From Acanthococcus lagerstroemiae (Eukaryota > Arthropoda > Insecta > Hemiptera > Eriococcidae), in the NCBI GenBank assembly GCA_031841125.1, contig CM063113.1, positions 16,203,312-16,267,311 on the forward strand: DNA of 64,000 nucleotides, written 5' to 3'. The stretch's first letter is position 1. Each line of letters starts with the position of its first letter. Shown here one piece after another: positions 12,081 through 22,993 of this stretch. The notes beneath the pieces were generated by a model that saw only the letters and a program-made list of their open reading frames with translations, was not told the DNA's origin and searched no databases. A program made the position numbers and the translations under genes.

Positions 12081-13010
12081 CTCATGTAGAAAACATCTTC
12101 CCCAGTACTTGAAATACGGAAAACAGGAAATATATTCTAATCCTACATAAAGTGTTAACGATTCTGTTCAATTTCGAAAACCCGTTTCTTTGACTTCGAT
12201 AGTTATTTTTATTTCGTGCTCGAGCCTATTTCGTTGAAGAAGAAAAAATAAGGAAAGGCGTAGAAGAGGTTGTTCCATAAGTTCCGATTATATTGCCGTG
12301 CTACAATCTCACCAGCATATAAGCCATATACGTTGCTCAATTTGAAGGAAAAAAATATTGATAAAGTCAAGAAGTGTATTTGACGACAAAGGGAGCGTTT
12401 ACTTGTAAAATAAATGGTTTCATTAAAGGGCGGACTTGAGTTATAGCTGTTGAATGTGTTAAATTAATGCTTTACGAGCTACAAAAGCCATTATTTTTCC
12501 TTCTTTCAAAGGTTGTCCCATTGAATACGGGAACGAGAAAAATTACGATAGCGCAACTGCGCGACAGGATTCACGATTAGCCCATTCGAAGCAGATGTTC
12601 AATTTTTGTAATAGTTTTCGTTTTGCCTCGAGTAATTAACTATACCTGCCTAGTCGTTCACATTTTGATCTACAGTCAGCACAAAATTGGAAGTCTGTTT
12701 TACAGATCTGTAGCAGATGTGCTTCGTCTATTGCCGGAAAAGGGTGAACAGAGTCAAAATCATGCAATTCTGACGGCCACGAAATTAATAAGTGCTAGAG
12801 TATTCACAATTCACTGCGACTGTAGAAGTCGCGCATTGACGTCACAAATTATGCTAACATTCTCAAACGTGAGAAAATACCTCACCGCGAGAAAACTCCA
12901 AACAGTTAACAAATTTAATCATAGAGTGTCTTTCAAGAGTAATGACAAATTGATTTATGGGCTATGCTAAAAGGCAAAGAGATCTATAACCTATCAAAAA
13001 TAATAAATCC
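12081..13010. other. Non-coding stretch, no gene recognised
   Basis: AT-rich sequence between two LINE remnants. A 115-codon frame at 12623-12970 has no recognisable motif and is probably chance. Confidence 0.5.
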
Positions 13011-13023
13011 ATGCAACAACCAT

Positions 13024-14775
13024 CAGAGGCTGCCCACAGGGGAAAGTACTCTCTCCTTCTGTGGAGCCTAGCAGAGAACAGTTTGCTGGATGAGTTAAAT
13101 GATCAAAAAATATACACACAAGGCTATGCTGACGATTTGGCTGCGGTGGTAACCGGCAAATTTCTGGGAACCATCGCGGAGCTAAGTGAGGATTCCGATA
13201 TGTGTAAAAATGGTGTACGAAAAAGTGGTTATCGATAGACCGGGACAAAACTGAGATCACTCTTTTCACTCACAAAAGGAAGGACAAGGAGTTGATCAAG
13301 GTGCAATACAAAGGAAGACCGTTAACCCACACAGGAGAGGTGAAGTACTTAGGAGTACATCTTGACGAAAAACTCTCGTGGAGGGATCACGTCTCAGAGT
13401 AAATAAGAAAAGGGATTAAGGCTCTTTTTGGGCTTGCCGCACCTTTGTCGGCAGGACCTGGGGACTCTCTCCCAAAATGATGCATTGGATATATACAGGT
13501 GCAATACGTCCCGGAATCACAAATGCGGCCATTGTACAGTGGGGCCGGGTCCACCAGGCCAAAGTCAGAGAGAAACAAGACCACCTGCAAAAGCTCGCGT
13601 GCGTGAAGACAACGGGGGTAATAAGAACGGCGCCGACGAAGGTACTTGAAAGGCTCCTAAACCTACCACCACTTCATATTGCTATAGAAACCGCTGCGAT
13701 AAATGGGAGCTTATTGTCTGGGCCAATCAAACCATCGGGCCCAAAAAACAGGCCGCAGAAGGATATGGGAGATGGCGGAGATGATGAACAAATGCTTTGA
13801 GATGCCGAATGATAGAATCAAAGTGAAACACTTCCTTGATTATCCATGCCCTGTACTGAAGGCTTGGGAAAAGAGGTGACCTAGTAATCTAGGAAAAGAG
13901 GAGCATATTATGTGGTTTACAGATGCCTCAAAGACTGACCAAGGTGCCAGAATCAGAATCAATAATGCAAAAGGCGCTGACAATTATTCAATAGCACTGG
14001 ATGAGGGTGTCATTATTCTCCTAGCAGAGGTAATGGTGATCACGGTGTTCATTGACAGAAACTAACAGAAGGGCCTCGTTAATAAGCAGATCTATGTCTG
14101 TACAGCCAGTCAAACGGCTATGAAAGCGCCATGAGCACACCAAACTACAACCAGGGTGGTGGTGAACTGCGTTAACAAATTATACACCCTTGCTCAAGAG
14201 AACCGTGTCACCGTACTATGGACACCGGAGCACTGCGGCATAAAAGGGAACACGATCCCTGACAAGCTAACGAAGGAAGGTATAAAGAAAGAACGGGCAA
14301 TGCACAGACCGTGTCTTCCTGTAGCACACAGCGTTATAAAATCCAAGGTGAAGGTTTGGAGAAGTAAGCAGACAGAAACACATTGGCGAATGGCCAGTGG
14401 TATGAAAGTCAGCAAAACACTGATAAGGGACGCCCTCAATAGGTATGCCAAGTTCTTACTAGGGCTTGACAGGATACATACAAGGCTCATGGTCGGACCA
14501 CTTACTGGCCACGCGACCAAAAAACGAATGTGGTATACAACAGGAGTGGAGAAAAGAGGAAGAAACCTCGATCCACATTATATGTCAATGACCAGCAGTA
14601 GCCGAGACAAGGAGCGAAGCACTGGGATTAGAACATCCAGCACCCAGTGAAGTCAAAGGGATAGAACTCAGTAAAATTCCCACTTGGGCTATTAAAGTGA
14701 GGCTGCCGAGCTGATCCTTAGCAGCAACCTGAGGAAAAGTGCAATAGACTATATACAGCGCTACGTCACACAAAT
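13024..14775 (+). pseudogene. I/Jockey-like LINE: RT end plus RNase H, degraded
   Basis: The fragment starts inside the reverse transcriptase with GCPQGKVLS, shifts frame, then reads LLWSL...IYTQGYADDLAAVV with an intact YADD box (near 13120). Next come KYLGVHLDEKLSWRDHV (near 13345) and the thumb region. From about 13915 an RNase H domain begins with WFTDASKTDQGA and continues to WTPEHCGIKGNTIPDKLTKEG (near 14220), the usual C-terminal histidine-containing motif. A tail with KVKVWRSKQTETHW and LLTGH-like PLTGHATK follows. Stops and frameshifts interrupt it repeatedly. RNase H downstream of the RT suggests an I- or LOA-type LINE. The 5' part is missing. Confidence 0.8.
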
Positions 14776-14779
14776 GTAA

Positions 14780-15890
14780 ATGTAATGATTTATGGGGTAC
14801 AAAATATGATGAAAAAGTCTTTTGCCGGAATTCTCATTTTTGTGTACCTGTATTCAAAAGCTGTACTAGCTCATGGAAAGCTAACCAGAAATCGATGATA
14901 AACTCTTCTGCAAGATCACTTTCAATGACTAATCCCTCTAATGATAAGAAATCAGGCACCAATGCCAAAAAATGTTGTTTCTTTTTAATTTAAAATAAAA
15001 ATTAATCATTCGACTTTGTCAAACGAAGTTTACAAGCTTCACACGGCTATTTACGAGAGACGAGGGGGACACAAGAGTAGGGGTAAACTATTGACTACTT
15101 AAAAACAGTAAAATAAAAACTAAATAAGAGAAATAGAGACAGACACGAGGGGAAGGAGGGGTTGGGGGAGATGATGGATGGGAAGAGTGGGAACACAAGA
15201 TAATATCAGAACAAAAGCAATAGTAGGTAGTGGTGTGGAGAGAGAACATCAGGTGAGTTATAGAAAGACAGGTAACTGGGACAGCATTTTTCTGCGGAAT
15301 TCTGTATTTCTTAGACAAAAGATATCAGTTTCTGGAGACTTTAGTGCTAATTTATTATACAGATGAAGAATTGAGTTCAGTTCACTAGAACGGTAACTTT
15401 CGGTTCGGGAGATAATAGCATGAAACAGCTCCCCTGTCCTGTTTGGGTGGGATATGAGCTCTAGGCTGCTGGGCCCTAAAATTCTAAACGTGGCAAAATG
15501 CGAAAACACGTTTTTGGGGGAAACACGTTTAAAGTTAGACACACCTTTTTCTCCCACTCCGTCAAGCGGCTATAACTCGCCGCGGAATCACGTTACCAGC
15601 CTCGACGAGGGCTTTTTGGAAAGGTAATTTTTCGCTCTTCTGTGTGGTAACAATTCAGAACATCGGATTTATTCGTGAGCTCCGAAAAACCCCGAAAAAC
15701 CACGAAGAAGCGAACGCAGACACTCGCATTCTTTTCTCATTCTCGTTCATAATTCTCTTTCTCGCTCTCCCTCTTCTCTCTCATGCGCGTAAATTTTGTC
15801 TCTCGTTATTGCGATGTTTTTTCTATAGAAATCAACCAAAATCTCAAAATTGATTTTTTTGACCAAAAAATTTTGTTTTTCTTTTTTTGC
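14780..15890. other. Non-coding stretch, no gene recognised
   Basis: No domain-bearing frame. A purine-rich block lies at about 15110-15250 and a pyrimidine-rich block (TCTCTTTCTCGCTCTCC-like) at 15740-15800. Confidence 0.5.
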
Positions 15891-15959
15891 GTTTTCTGAG
15901 ACTTTGATCAATCGACAAAGATACCCCTTTTTATAGAAACTGCCACATAATTATACTTT

Positions 15960-16800
15960 AATCCTAAGTATGTCTATAAAGAATTTTAATAACTAGTCAG
16001 AATAAGTTTTATGAGTCTAATGAATCCTAAAAAGTCCTTCGAGACTCTGAATAGTCCTTGAAATAGTCTTCCTAAAGATGGATACATCTTATCCAGTCCT
16101 GCGAGGGAGTCTGAATTTCTTCTACTAATAATGAATCTTTACAGTATCTGAATGAGTCTAACAGAAGAGTTCGAACTAATATTGAAGTCTGAATACTAGA
16201 ATAGTCAGCAAGAGCCATAATGTAAAGGAATTCAAATGAGTCTAATGGGCTTCAGAATAGTCTGAATTAATCTCAGTGAGTCTTAACGGAGTCCGAATGA
16301 GATTGAGGCATGGAAAAGTGTGTAACAGAGTCTTGAATAAATTTCACTACAACCAATTTTGAAAAGTCCTTATTGAGTCTGAAAGAGTTATAAGCCTTTA
16401 CGAAACTTCAAGAAGTTCGAAAGTTCCTTGAGGAGTTTTAAATGAGTCTCAAAGTGTAAATAAATACGGCAGAAACTTCAAAAGCCTTTATCAAATCTTG
16501 AAGAATCAAAGAACGTTCTGAGCGAGACTTCATAAATCTGCGAGTCGTATATAGGAGTCTTACATACATAGAGTTTTGACAGAATCTGCAAGAGGGAATG
16601 AGTCTTAATGGGCTTTAAAGAGTTACAGCAAGATTGGGAGAGTCGTTGAAACAAGTATGGAAGAGATTTTGAAGATCTGATTGCGTCATAAGGACTCGTA
16701 AGAAAGAGTCTTAAACACGTCTGGGAAAGTTTAAAGAAGCTTCATCAATGACCACTGATGAGTCTTCACCAATCTTAATGACTTCATTGAGTGGAATTGT
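15960..16800. repeat. Degenerate AGTCTT/GAGTCT-rich dispersed repeat
   Basis: Words such as GAGTCTTAA, AGTCTGAAT, GAGTCTAAT and GAATAGTC recur every 20-40 bases without a strict period. Similar material appears at 36720-37020, 38260-38600 and 60260-60430, so it is a dispersed family and not a single local array. Confidence 0.6.
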
Positions 16801-18944
16801 CTACGTGCTTAACAATTACTATCCGCAGTCGAGAATCGGCAAGTAAAGTGAAATTTTCTATTTGTGTTCCTCCAAAAATTATCATCTGCAGTCGAGAAAA
16901 AGCAAGTAAAGAAAATTTAATAGCATCTATTAGAAGGAATTCGCATTCTTAGCATACAACTAACAATATTACGTCATTGGTAGCAGAGCGTGGTTGAAAG
17001 ACATCAACAGCTCGATATACTTGTCTGAATAAATGTAGGACAGTGACTCACTGTTCACTGTGTCTGTTATTTCACATAATTTGGTATTCATTTCCTTAAA
17101 TACGAGTAACATTTGTCAGTAAGATTTTTTTAGGCTTCATTTCGAGACCTGTTCTTTAGTCAGTGCACATAATCTTGACGTTCAATCACTGCCGACAGTC
17201 TCGGGCTTGGTCTCAGTATAGTGTGAAAAGACATAGAATCTCTAGAAAGGCCGATGTGAGCAGAGCGAGTGTTGAGCAACAATTAAATGAGGGTGTGCTT
17301 CGCATCCTTACAGTGAAATCTTTGATGCTTTAATTGAAAGTATTTTACCGTCCCTCTTGCAAAGTCCTACCTATCGAACTTGTAGCGAATGAAACTATCT
17401 AGAAAGCCTTCGAAAGATGCCAGCACGAGTAATAAAGTGAATTAAAAAGCAAACTGCTTTTTGATTTGTTTCGTCGGGTGATCAGGCAACCGCGGGGTGA
17501 AATAAAACAAACTTTTAACGTTTTTATGCCTTCGTAATGACGACGATAATTCGTCTTACATTAAACTCAGTCACCATTTTCCCTTCAAACTGGTACCAGT
17601 TGTGCCCCCGTTAACACAAAATCGTCTATCGTCTTTGCGGTCGTAACCGTCGCCAAGAACTGCTGGGCCTCGTTACCGCCAAGAAAAAAAAACCACGTTA
17701 TTTTCATGATTGTTTTCCACAATACGCCGGGTAAACAATGGTATTACGTTGGTCAACGCAATATATCCCAGTGTCGTGACCACAAAAGTGAGAATTGTTG
17801 GGATAAAACGCGTGTATCAGTTACGACCGGTAATTGTAGCTAATTAATTATTTAATAAATTCTTTATTCGTTGTAAAAAATGCCCTCGAGATACGCCGTT
17901 GCGGCGGGACAGCCGAATGAAAAATGCCGTGTAAAAATGGAAACGCACGTTCCACGTTACCTGGCGAATAAACTGTACATATGTTTACACACCAACACAC
18001 CCACACCGAGCCAAATTGCTCAGCTTGGCGATTATGTTGTATGTCGTCTAGTGCTTTTGTGTTCCTTGTCGCCATTCACCACGCTAGGTTCCTCTCTCGA
18101 TCGCAGCTCTGAATGCGCAAATGGCACGCAATGGGATCAAATGCCCGTAACAGGTATGAGGAAAAGTGTATCAACTTCATTTATTAATTGAATGAGTTCG
18201 GGTCGTTGTTATTATTAGTTCAGTCAAGCGAGCTTCGAATCTTTGAATCGCTGGCCACATTTTCCGAATATCCCAATTCATTCTTGATTATATGGAGCCT
18301 TTGAGTGCCTCTCTTTGGACAACGTATAAGTACAATCTTATTATTAGATAGATATGAGAGTAAATTCCCACTTCCTATTGCATTCGGATGCATACTGTGT
18401 GGTACAGACGGTACTAATTATTAGTATTTTAGCAGAGCCTTCAAGGAAATATAGAAGAGAAAGCTAGGGGTTCCTAAGTAGACGTCACTCTGTCTTAGGT
18501 ATCATGCAGCGGTATATGAAACAGCCACTCAGTGATAGCAGTTTGGTCACAGTAGATAGTTTTGATTTAGGGAATTATTATACCTCAAATAAATCTGTAA
18601 CTTTAATAGAGATGTACAACCTTTGTTAACATTACATTTGAGCAGGGACACGTGCTAAACATACTTTTTATGTTCCTCCTCCCAATTCAGCTGATGACCG
18701 AATGTTTCTTCATCCGTCTCGCACCGCTTTATATAGCCGACTTATCTTACCACTAGGCAGGAGATTTAGTGGGAGAACTGCTCACTGGTTGGACGGCGTA
18801 CGGTGGGAGAAACAGTGTTGATTAACATACAGCAGAAAAATATATTTTTCCGTAGTCCGCTACTTCTTGCCAAAGTGGTAGACCAAGGTTGCATTGCTTA
18901 GTGTGCATCATCCTTTTCATTTCAATAAATTTACAACAGTTTAG
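16801..18944. other. Non-coding stretch, no gene recognised
   Basis: A short duplicated phrase (ATCNGCAGTCGAGAA with GCAAGTAAAG) occurs at about 16822 and 16885. A 103-codon plus frame at 17880-18191 overlaps a minus frame and has no recognisable motif. Nothing else can be supported. Confidence 0.5.
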
Positions 18945-18950
18945 GGTCTG

Positions 18951-19220
18951 GCATCCTTGTCGAGAGTGAGGTGGAGAGGGGAAATACTCCGGGCCCGGAC
19001 TTTCAGGAGGGCCCGATATTTTTAAAACACCTGAATTTCAACGCTTACGGCTACATCATACTGTACATCAAATCAGCAATCACTCCTTACACCATGAAAG
19101 AAACCTCTTATTCCGTAGCTTTTAATTTTTTTTACATCTAACAGAAGAAAAAAATGAACTGGAAGGAGGGGGCCCGTGGAAATTTCCCCCAGGCCCTCTT
19201 TTTCTCTCTACGGGGCTGGG
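18951..19220. mobile_element. Possible inverted-repeat element, G/C-rich ends
   Basis: The left part carries CGAGAG...GGGGAAATACTCCGGGCCC, and the reverse complement of the right part carries TAGAGAG...GGGGGAAATTTCCACGGGCCC, so the two ends are imperfect inverted repeats around an AT-rich centre. No clear target duplication is visible, so the exact ends are uncertain. Confidence 0.4.
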
Positions 19221-20123
19221 ATCTGGGTAAAAGAAGGGCATATACTGGGTATACGCCCTTTTCCATAAATGCAAAATCGGAATGCCTCAGACCTTCTACT
19301 ATCACATCCATTACATTTTAGTTCGAGATTTACTCTGAAGACAGCGCTAACGACAGTGAGTAATACTATTGTGTTCGTTATAATGTGATCAGAAGAACAA
19401 GAAAAGTGTGTTAGATTCGTTGTAGCTTTTAGTTCGAGACATGTTAAGTTTTTTGTTTCTGCTACCTACTGGAAATAGGACATTACTATACATGTGGGTA
19501 AACGTTCACGATACCCGAATGCATTGTAAGATGCTTTATTCTACGTATAAATTATCTTAAAACAGAAACCTATCCTCTTTACTTTCAAAATCACTCGAAT
19601 TCATAGTCATACTATCAGGATACATACACGAACTCATAGAACGGAAAGAACGTGAACACATGAACGAATTATGCTCTCACACTTCTCAAGCTTGCAAAAC
19701 CTTTCAATCGGTTTCATTGGTCGATACTGCGGTCGACCCGTTTCTTCACTGTACCTTGCTTTTTTTTCGCGCCTAGCGTAAGTGCGGGTAAAATGCAATT
19801 TTGACCGCAGGTAGCTAACAGTCAAAATACTGTTTTAACATCGTGTTTAGAATAGAATATCGAAACTATTAAATCATGTTGCAAATGGAAAAAAAAAAAA
19901 AAAAAAAAAAGAGAAAGCGAGAGGAAAAGAAAAAAGGAAGACGTAAGTCGAAAGGCAGGAATGGGCATAAATTGAGGCGCGACATTTTTGGTTAAACGAA
20001 AAGTCTTCTTAGAATTACATAAATAGAACCAATTTGAACTACTGAATAATATTAGCCTGAAATCCTTCTGTGGATGCGAGGGTCGGATCGTTAGCGCGTC
20101 TACCGATTGTTACCAGCTGGAAT
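19221..20123. other. Non-coding stretch, no gene recognised
   Basis: Contains an A run at about 19889-19910. The stretch at 20085-20123 (GTTAGCGCGTCTACCGATTG) is faintly tRNA-like and may be a SINE remnant into which the hAT element inserted, but boxes A and B are not both recognisable. Confidence 0.45.
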
Positions 20124-20424
20124 CAGGCCCAGATTCAAGAGTTGTAATATAGGGGTCCCAATCTTTCAGAGGCCCCTTCAAAATTTCTGAACGCTTCGGG
20201 GCAGGGGCAGCCCATACAACTTGTTTTTTGATTACTTCAATTTAAAAATGTCTTTGGGTAACTATTCTTTTATAAATTATCAAAAGAATTCTATGTTATT
20301 TCATTTTCTATTGTAATTTTTTATTTATAAGTCGAAATACAACAAACAGCAAAAGATACGAGTACAAAAGTAAGCAGCGATACTATAAGTATAAAAACTC
20401 TTTTCCTTGATTTTTAAAGAGCAA

Positions 20425-21040
20425 AGTCGCCAATCAGATCTTCAAAATTGAATTGGCGACAGATATCCCATTCTCTAGACATAGTCCGGATAAATTTACT
20501 AGCCGTCCTTCAGACATGCTTGTACGCAGTCGGTCTTTAATCAGTTTTAACTTTGAAAAGGAACGTTCGCCATTGACATGAGAGACCATTAATGATTAAA
20601 AAATTCTAAGCATATAATTTTCACGTTTGGGAACACGTTTTTCAAATTATTTTATATTGAAACATTTCTATGAACTCATCATTTTCTTTTTCATAATTCT
20701 TGATAAACTCAGCAAACTGAAGCAACTCACTCAACAAGCCTTCATCCATATATCTTTTGGATAAGAATTCACCAACTTTCTTCCTTTTTCTCACCAAGTG
20801 TCTGGCTCGCAAGAACTCAGTTCGGATAAAAAAACAAATTTGTAGTAAATGGTTTTATAGGCCTCAATTTTCTGACTCAAAGACATATTAAATTGGTCAA
20901 TAGCCTGGATGAAGGCTTGAATTTTGAATTCTTCTTGCGCTATCATATCTACTTCAGGGGTCCTGCCGGAACTCAAAGATTCAAGTCGTACGTACATTTC
21001 TTCGCCTTGCACGTATTGATTCATAAATTCAACAAATGAG
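20425..21040 (-). pseudogene. hAT transposase C-terminal remnant (ZMYM1-like)
   Basis: The minus strand near 20440-20585 reads ERSFSKLKLIKDRLRTSMSE, the conserved hAT dimerisation motif (usually ERxFSxLKxIKxxLRxxM). An upstream 77-codon frame ending at 20791 has the style of the preceding transposase region, with QAIDQFNMSLSQKIEAYKTI. Stops lie between the two pieces and the N-terminal catalytic part is absent, so it cannot encode a working transposase. Confidence 0.75.
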
Positions 21041-21164
21041 AAGAAAAAAATACTGAACCCGCAGGGATGCGCGTGGCACTAGTTTTGTACATTGTACTGC
21101 GCACTACAATTATTTACAATCGTCGCACACAGCTCATGTACGTCTTCGTGGAATACAGTAGAAA

Positions 21165-22923
21165 CTGGTAAAGCGGTTGGACCTGATGGAATACTCAGTG
21201 AACAGTTCAAGAAAATTGGATCATCGGGCATCAAATGGGGCTAACAGACTTCTTCAACAACGTGGCAGATATAACAAAAATACCAAAATTATGGTTGAGG
21301 ACAAAGGTAGTAACTATCCTCAAACCTGGGAGAGATCCTAACGATAGGAAGAGCTACAGAACAATTTCCCTCCTTTGCCACCTCTACAAGGTGTTCGAAC
21401 GGCTACTACTCAATAGGATACAAGACACGATTGATGGAAAACTCATCCCCCAACAGGCTGGCTTTTGACAAGAAAAAAACTGCATAAGCCAGGTCACCAA
21501 CCTCGTCCAACACATCGAGAATGACTTCGAGAGAAACAAAATCACAGGGGCGGTCTTCGTAGATCTACGAGTAACTGTTGCTTATGATACAGTGAATCAC
21601 CACCTACTATGCAGAAAAATATAAGAAATTAAACGAGGTATCATGTTCAGGACACTTAACAGAGCAATGCTGAACAACAGAATGTTCTATGTCATTCACC
21701 AGAGTAAATCGAGCAGATGGAGACGACAGACAAATGGACTACCACAGGGAAGTGTTCTTGCCCCTACCTTATTCAATATATACACTAAGGACCAGCCAAC
21801 TGGAGACCAGACAGAGCACTTCCTGTATGCTGACGACCTGGCAGCGACGGCGCGTAAGGGGATACACACGTAGAGGTAGAGGAAAAAGTGTAGGACATCC
21901 CTAATGAACTAGAAGTATATTACACAAATAATACTCTCAAGCCAAATCCATCTGAAACCAGGTGTGCAGTTTCTGCCTGAAAAATGCTAAGACGAGTTGC
22001 AAACTGAAGCTGAGTTGGGGAGGAATACAGCTTGAAAATTGCGAAAATCCGTAGTACCTTGGCGTCACACTTGATAGGACACTTACTTTCAAGAAGCACT
22101 GCAAGAATACTAAGATGAAAGTCGAAGCCAGAAATAGTATCCTGAAAAAACTCGTATCAGCCAATTGGGGAGCCAAGCCGAGCACACTGAGGACCACGTT
22201 ACTCTATCGCGGAATACGGATGTGCAGTATGGGGTACATCTTCATACACTAAAAAAAGTTGCTGTGGCCCTGAATAATACCATGCGGATCGTATCCGGCT
22301 GCCTAAGACCAACTAGTCTCAAGCACCTTCCTCGGATATGTGGAATCGCACCGCCGGAGGTAAGGAGGAAGTGGCTGCGGATGTGGAGAGGACTAAGAAG
22401 GAAAGCGACCCTTGCCACATCATGTTCGGCTAGGTGGCAGCAACGCCGAGACTGAAATCCAGGAGGAGTTTCCTCAACATTACATCGGTCCTTACAGACA
22501 ACCCCTCGATCTCTAGGGCGACAAGATGAACAAATATCAACCACACCCCGCGCACTGAAGACCTAGCCAGTGGACATGATCTCTCCTATCCATCGTGGCT
22601 CACCCTGAATAGACTGCGCACCGGATGCGCCCGTACAGCAGCAAACCTGGCTAGATGGCGCATGCGCGACGACGCAGGATACCAGCTGTGCGGTCAGCTT
22701 CAAAATGACGACCATCTCCTTATATGTGGAGGAGGGACCACACATACGAGAGGAGAGATGTGGGGTAACCTAGACAACAGCACCTTGGACCTGGTGCAGA
22801 GTTAGAGGAGGAAAATTTTTAATTTAAAAATTAAAATTTTAAATTTAAAACTTAAAATTTTAAATTTCAAACTTGAAGTCAACTACCAACGCGTCGAAGT
22901 CCGGACACGAAAGAAGAAGAAGA
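21165..22923 (+). mobile_element. 5'-truncated Jockey-like LINE nested in the hAT element
   Basis: The insertion is bounded by the 10-mer ACAGTAGAAA at 21155-21164 and 22924-22933, a target-site duplication. It begins inside the reverse transcriptase at GKAVGPDGI and ends in a short (GAA)n tail after GTCCGGACACGAA. It lies wholly within the hAT element and is therefore younger. An almost pure A/T palindromic tract at 22812-22870 precedes the tail. Confidence 0.85.
21170..22800 (+). pseudogene. Jockey-like LINE reverse transcriptase, degraded
   Basis: Pieces in several frames give GKAVGPDGI, LWLRTKVVTILKPGRDPNDR with KSYRTISLL (near 21320), VFVDLRVTVAYDTVNH (near 21560), GLPQGSVLAPTLFNIYT (near 21735) and FLYADDLAATA (near 21820). 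The YADD box is intact. The C-terminal region includes LTLNRLRTGCARTAANLARW and a cysteine/histidine end QLCGQLQNDDHLLIC (near 22690). Stops and frameshifts are frequent. Such proteins carry out target-primed reverse transcription; this copy is not functional. Confidence 0.8.
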
Positions 22924-22993
22924 ACAGTAGAAAAAAATGTGGAGGCCCGGATCCCTGGACCCCCCCCCCCCTAAATCTGGGCCTGGCTGGAAT

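Larger units (their letters stand above)
20124..22985 (-). mobile_element. hAT DNA transposon with exact 8-bp target duplication
   Basis: The left end CAGGCCCAGATTCA and the reverse complement of the right end CAGGCCCAGATTTA form terminal inverted repeats. They are flanked by the identical 8-mer GCTGGAAT at 20116-20123 and 22986-22993, and 8-bp duplications are a hallmark of hAT elements. Inside lie a degraded hAT transposase C-terminus on the minus strand and a later LINE insertion (21165-22923). Without the LINE the element would be about 1.1 kb, so it is itself internally deleted. Confidence 0.9.

Noticed and set aside
12623..12970. 115-codon plus frame
   Set aside because: No recognisable domain, no splice or promoter context.
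20085..20123. tRNA gene or SINE head
   Set aside because: Only a vague similarity to the D-arm region; no box B.
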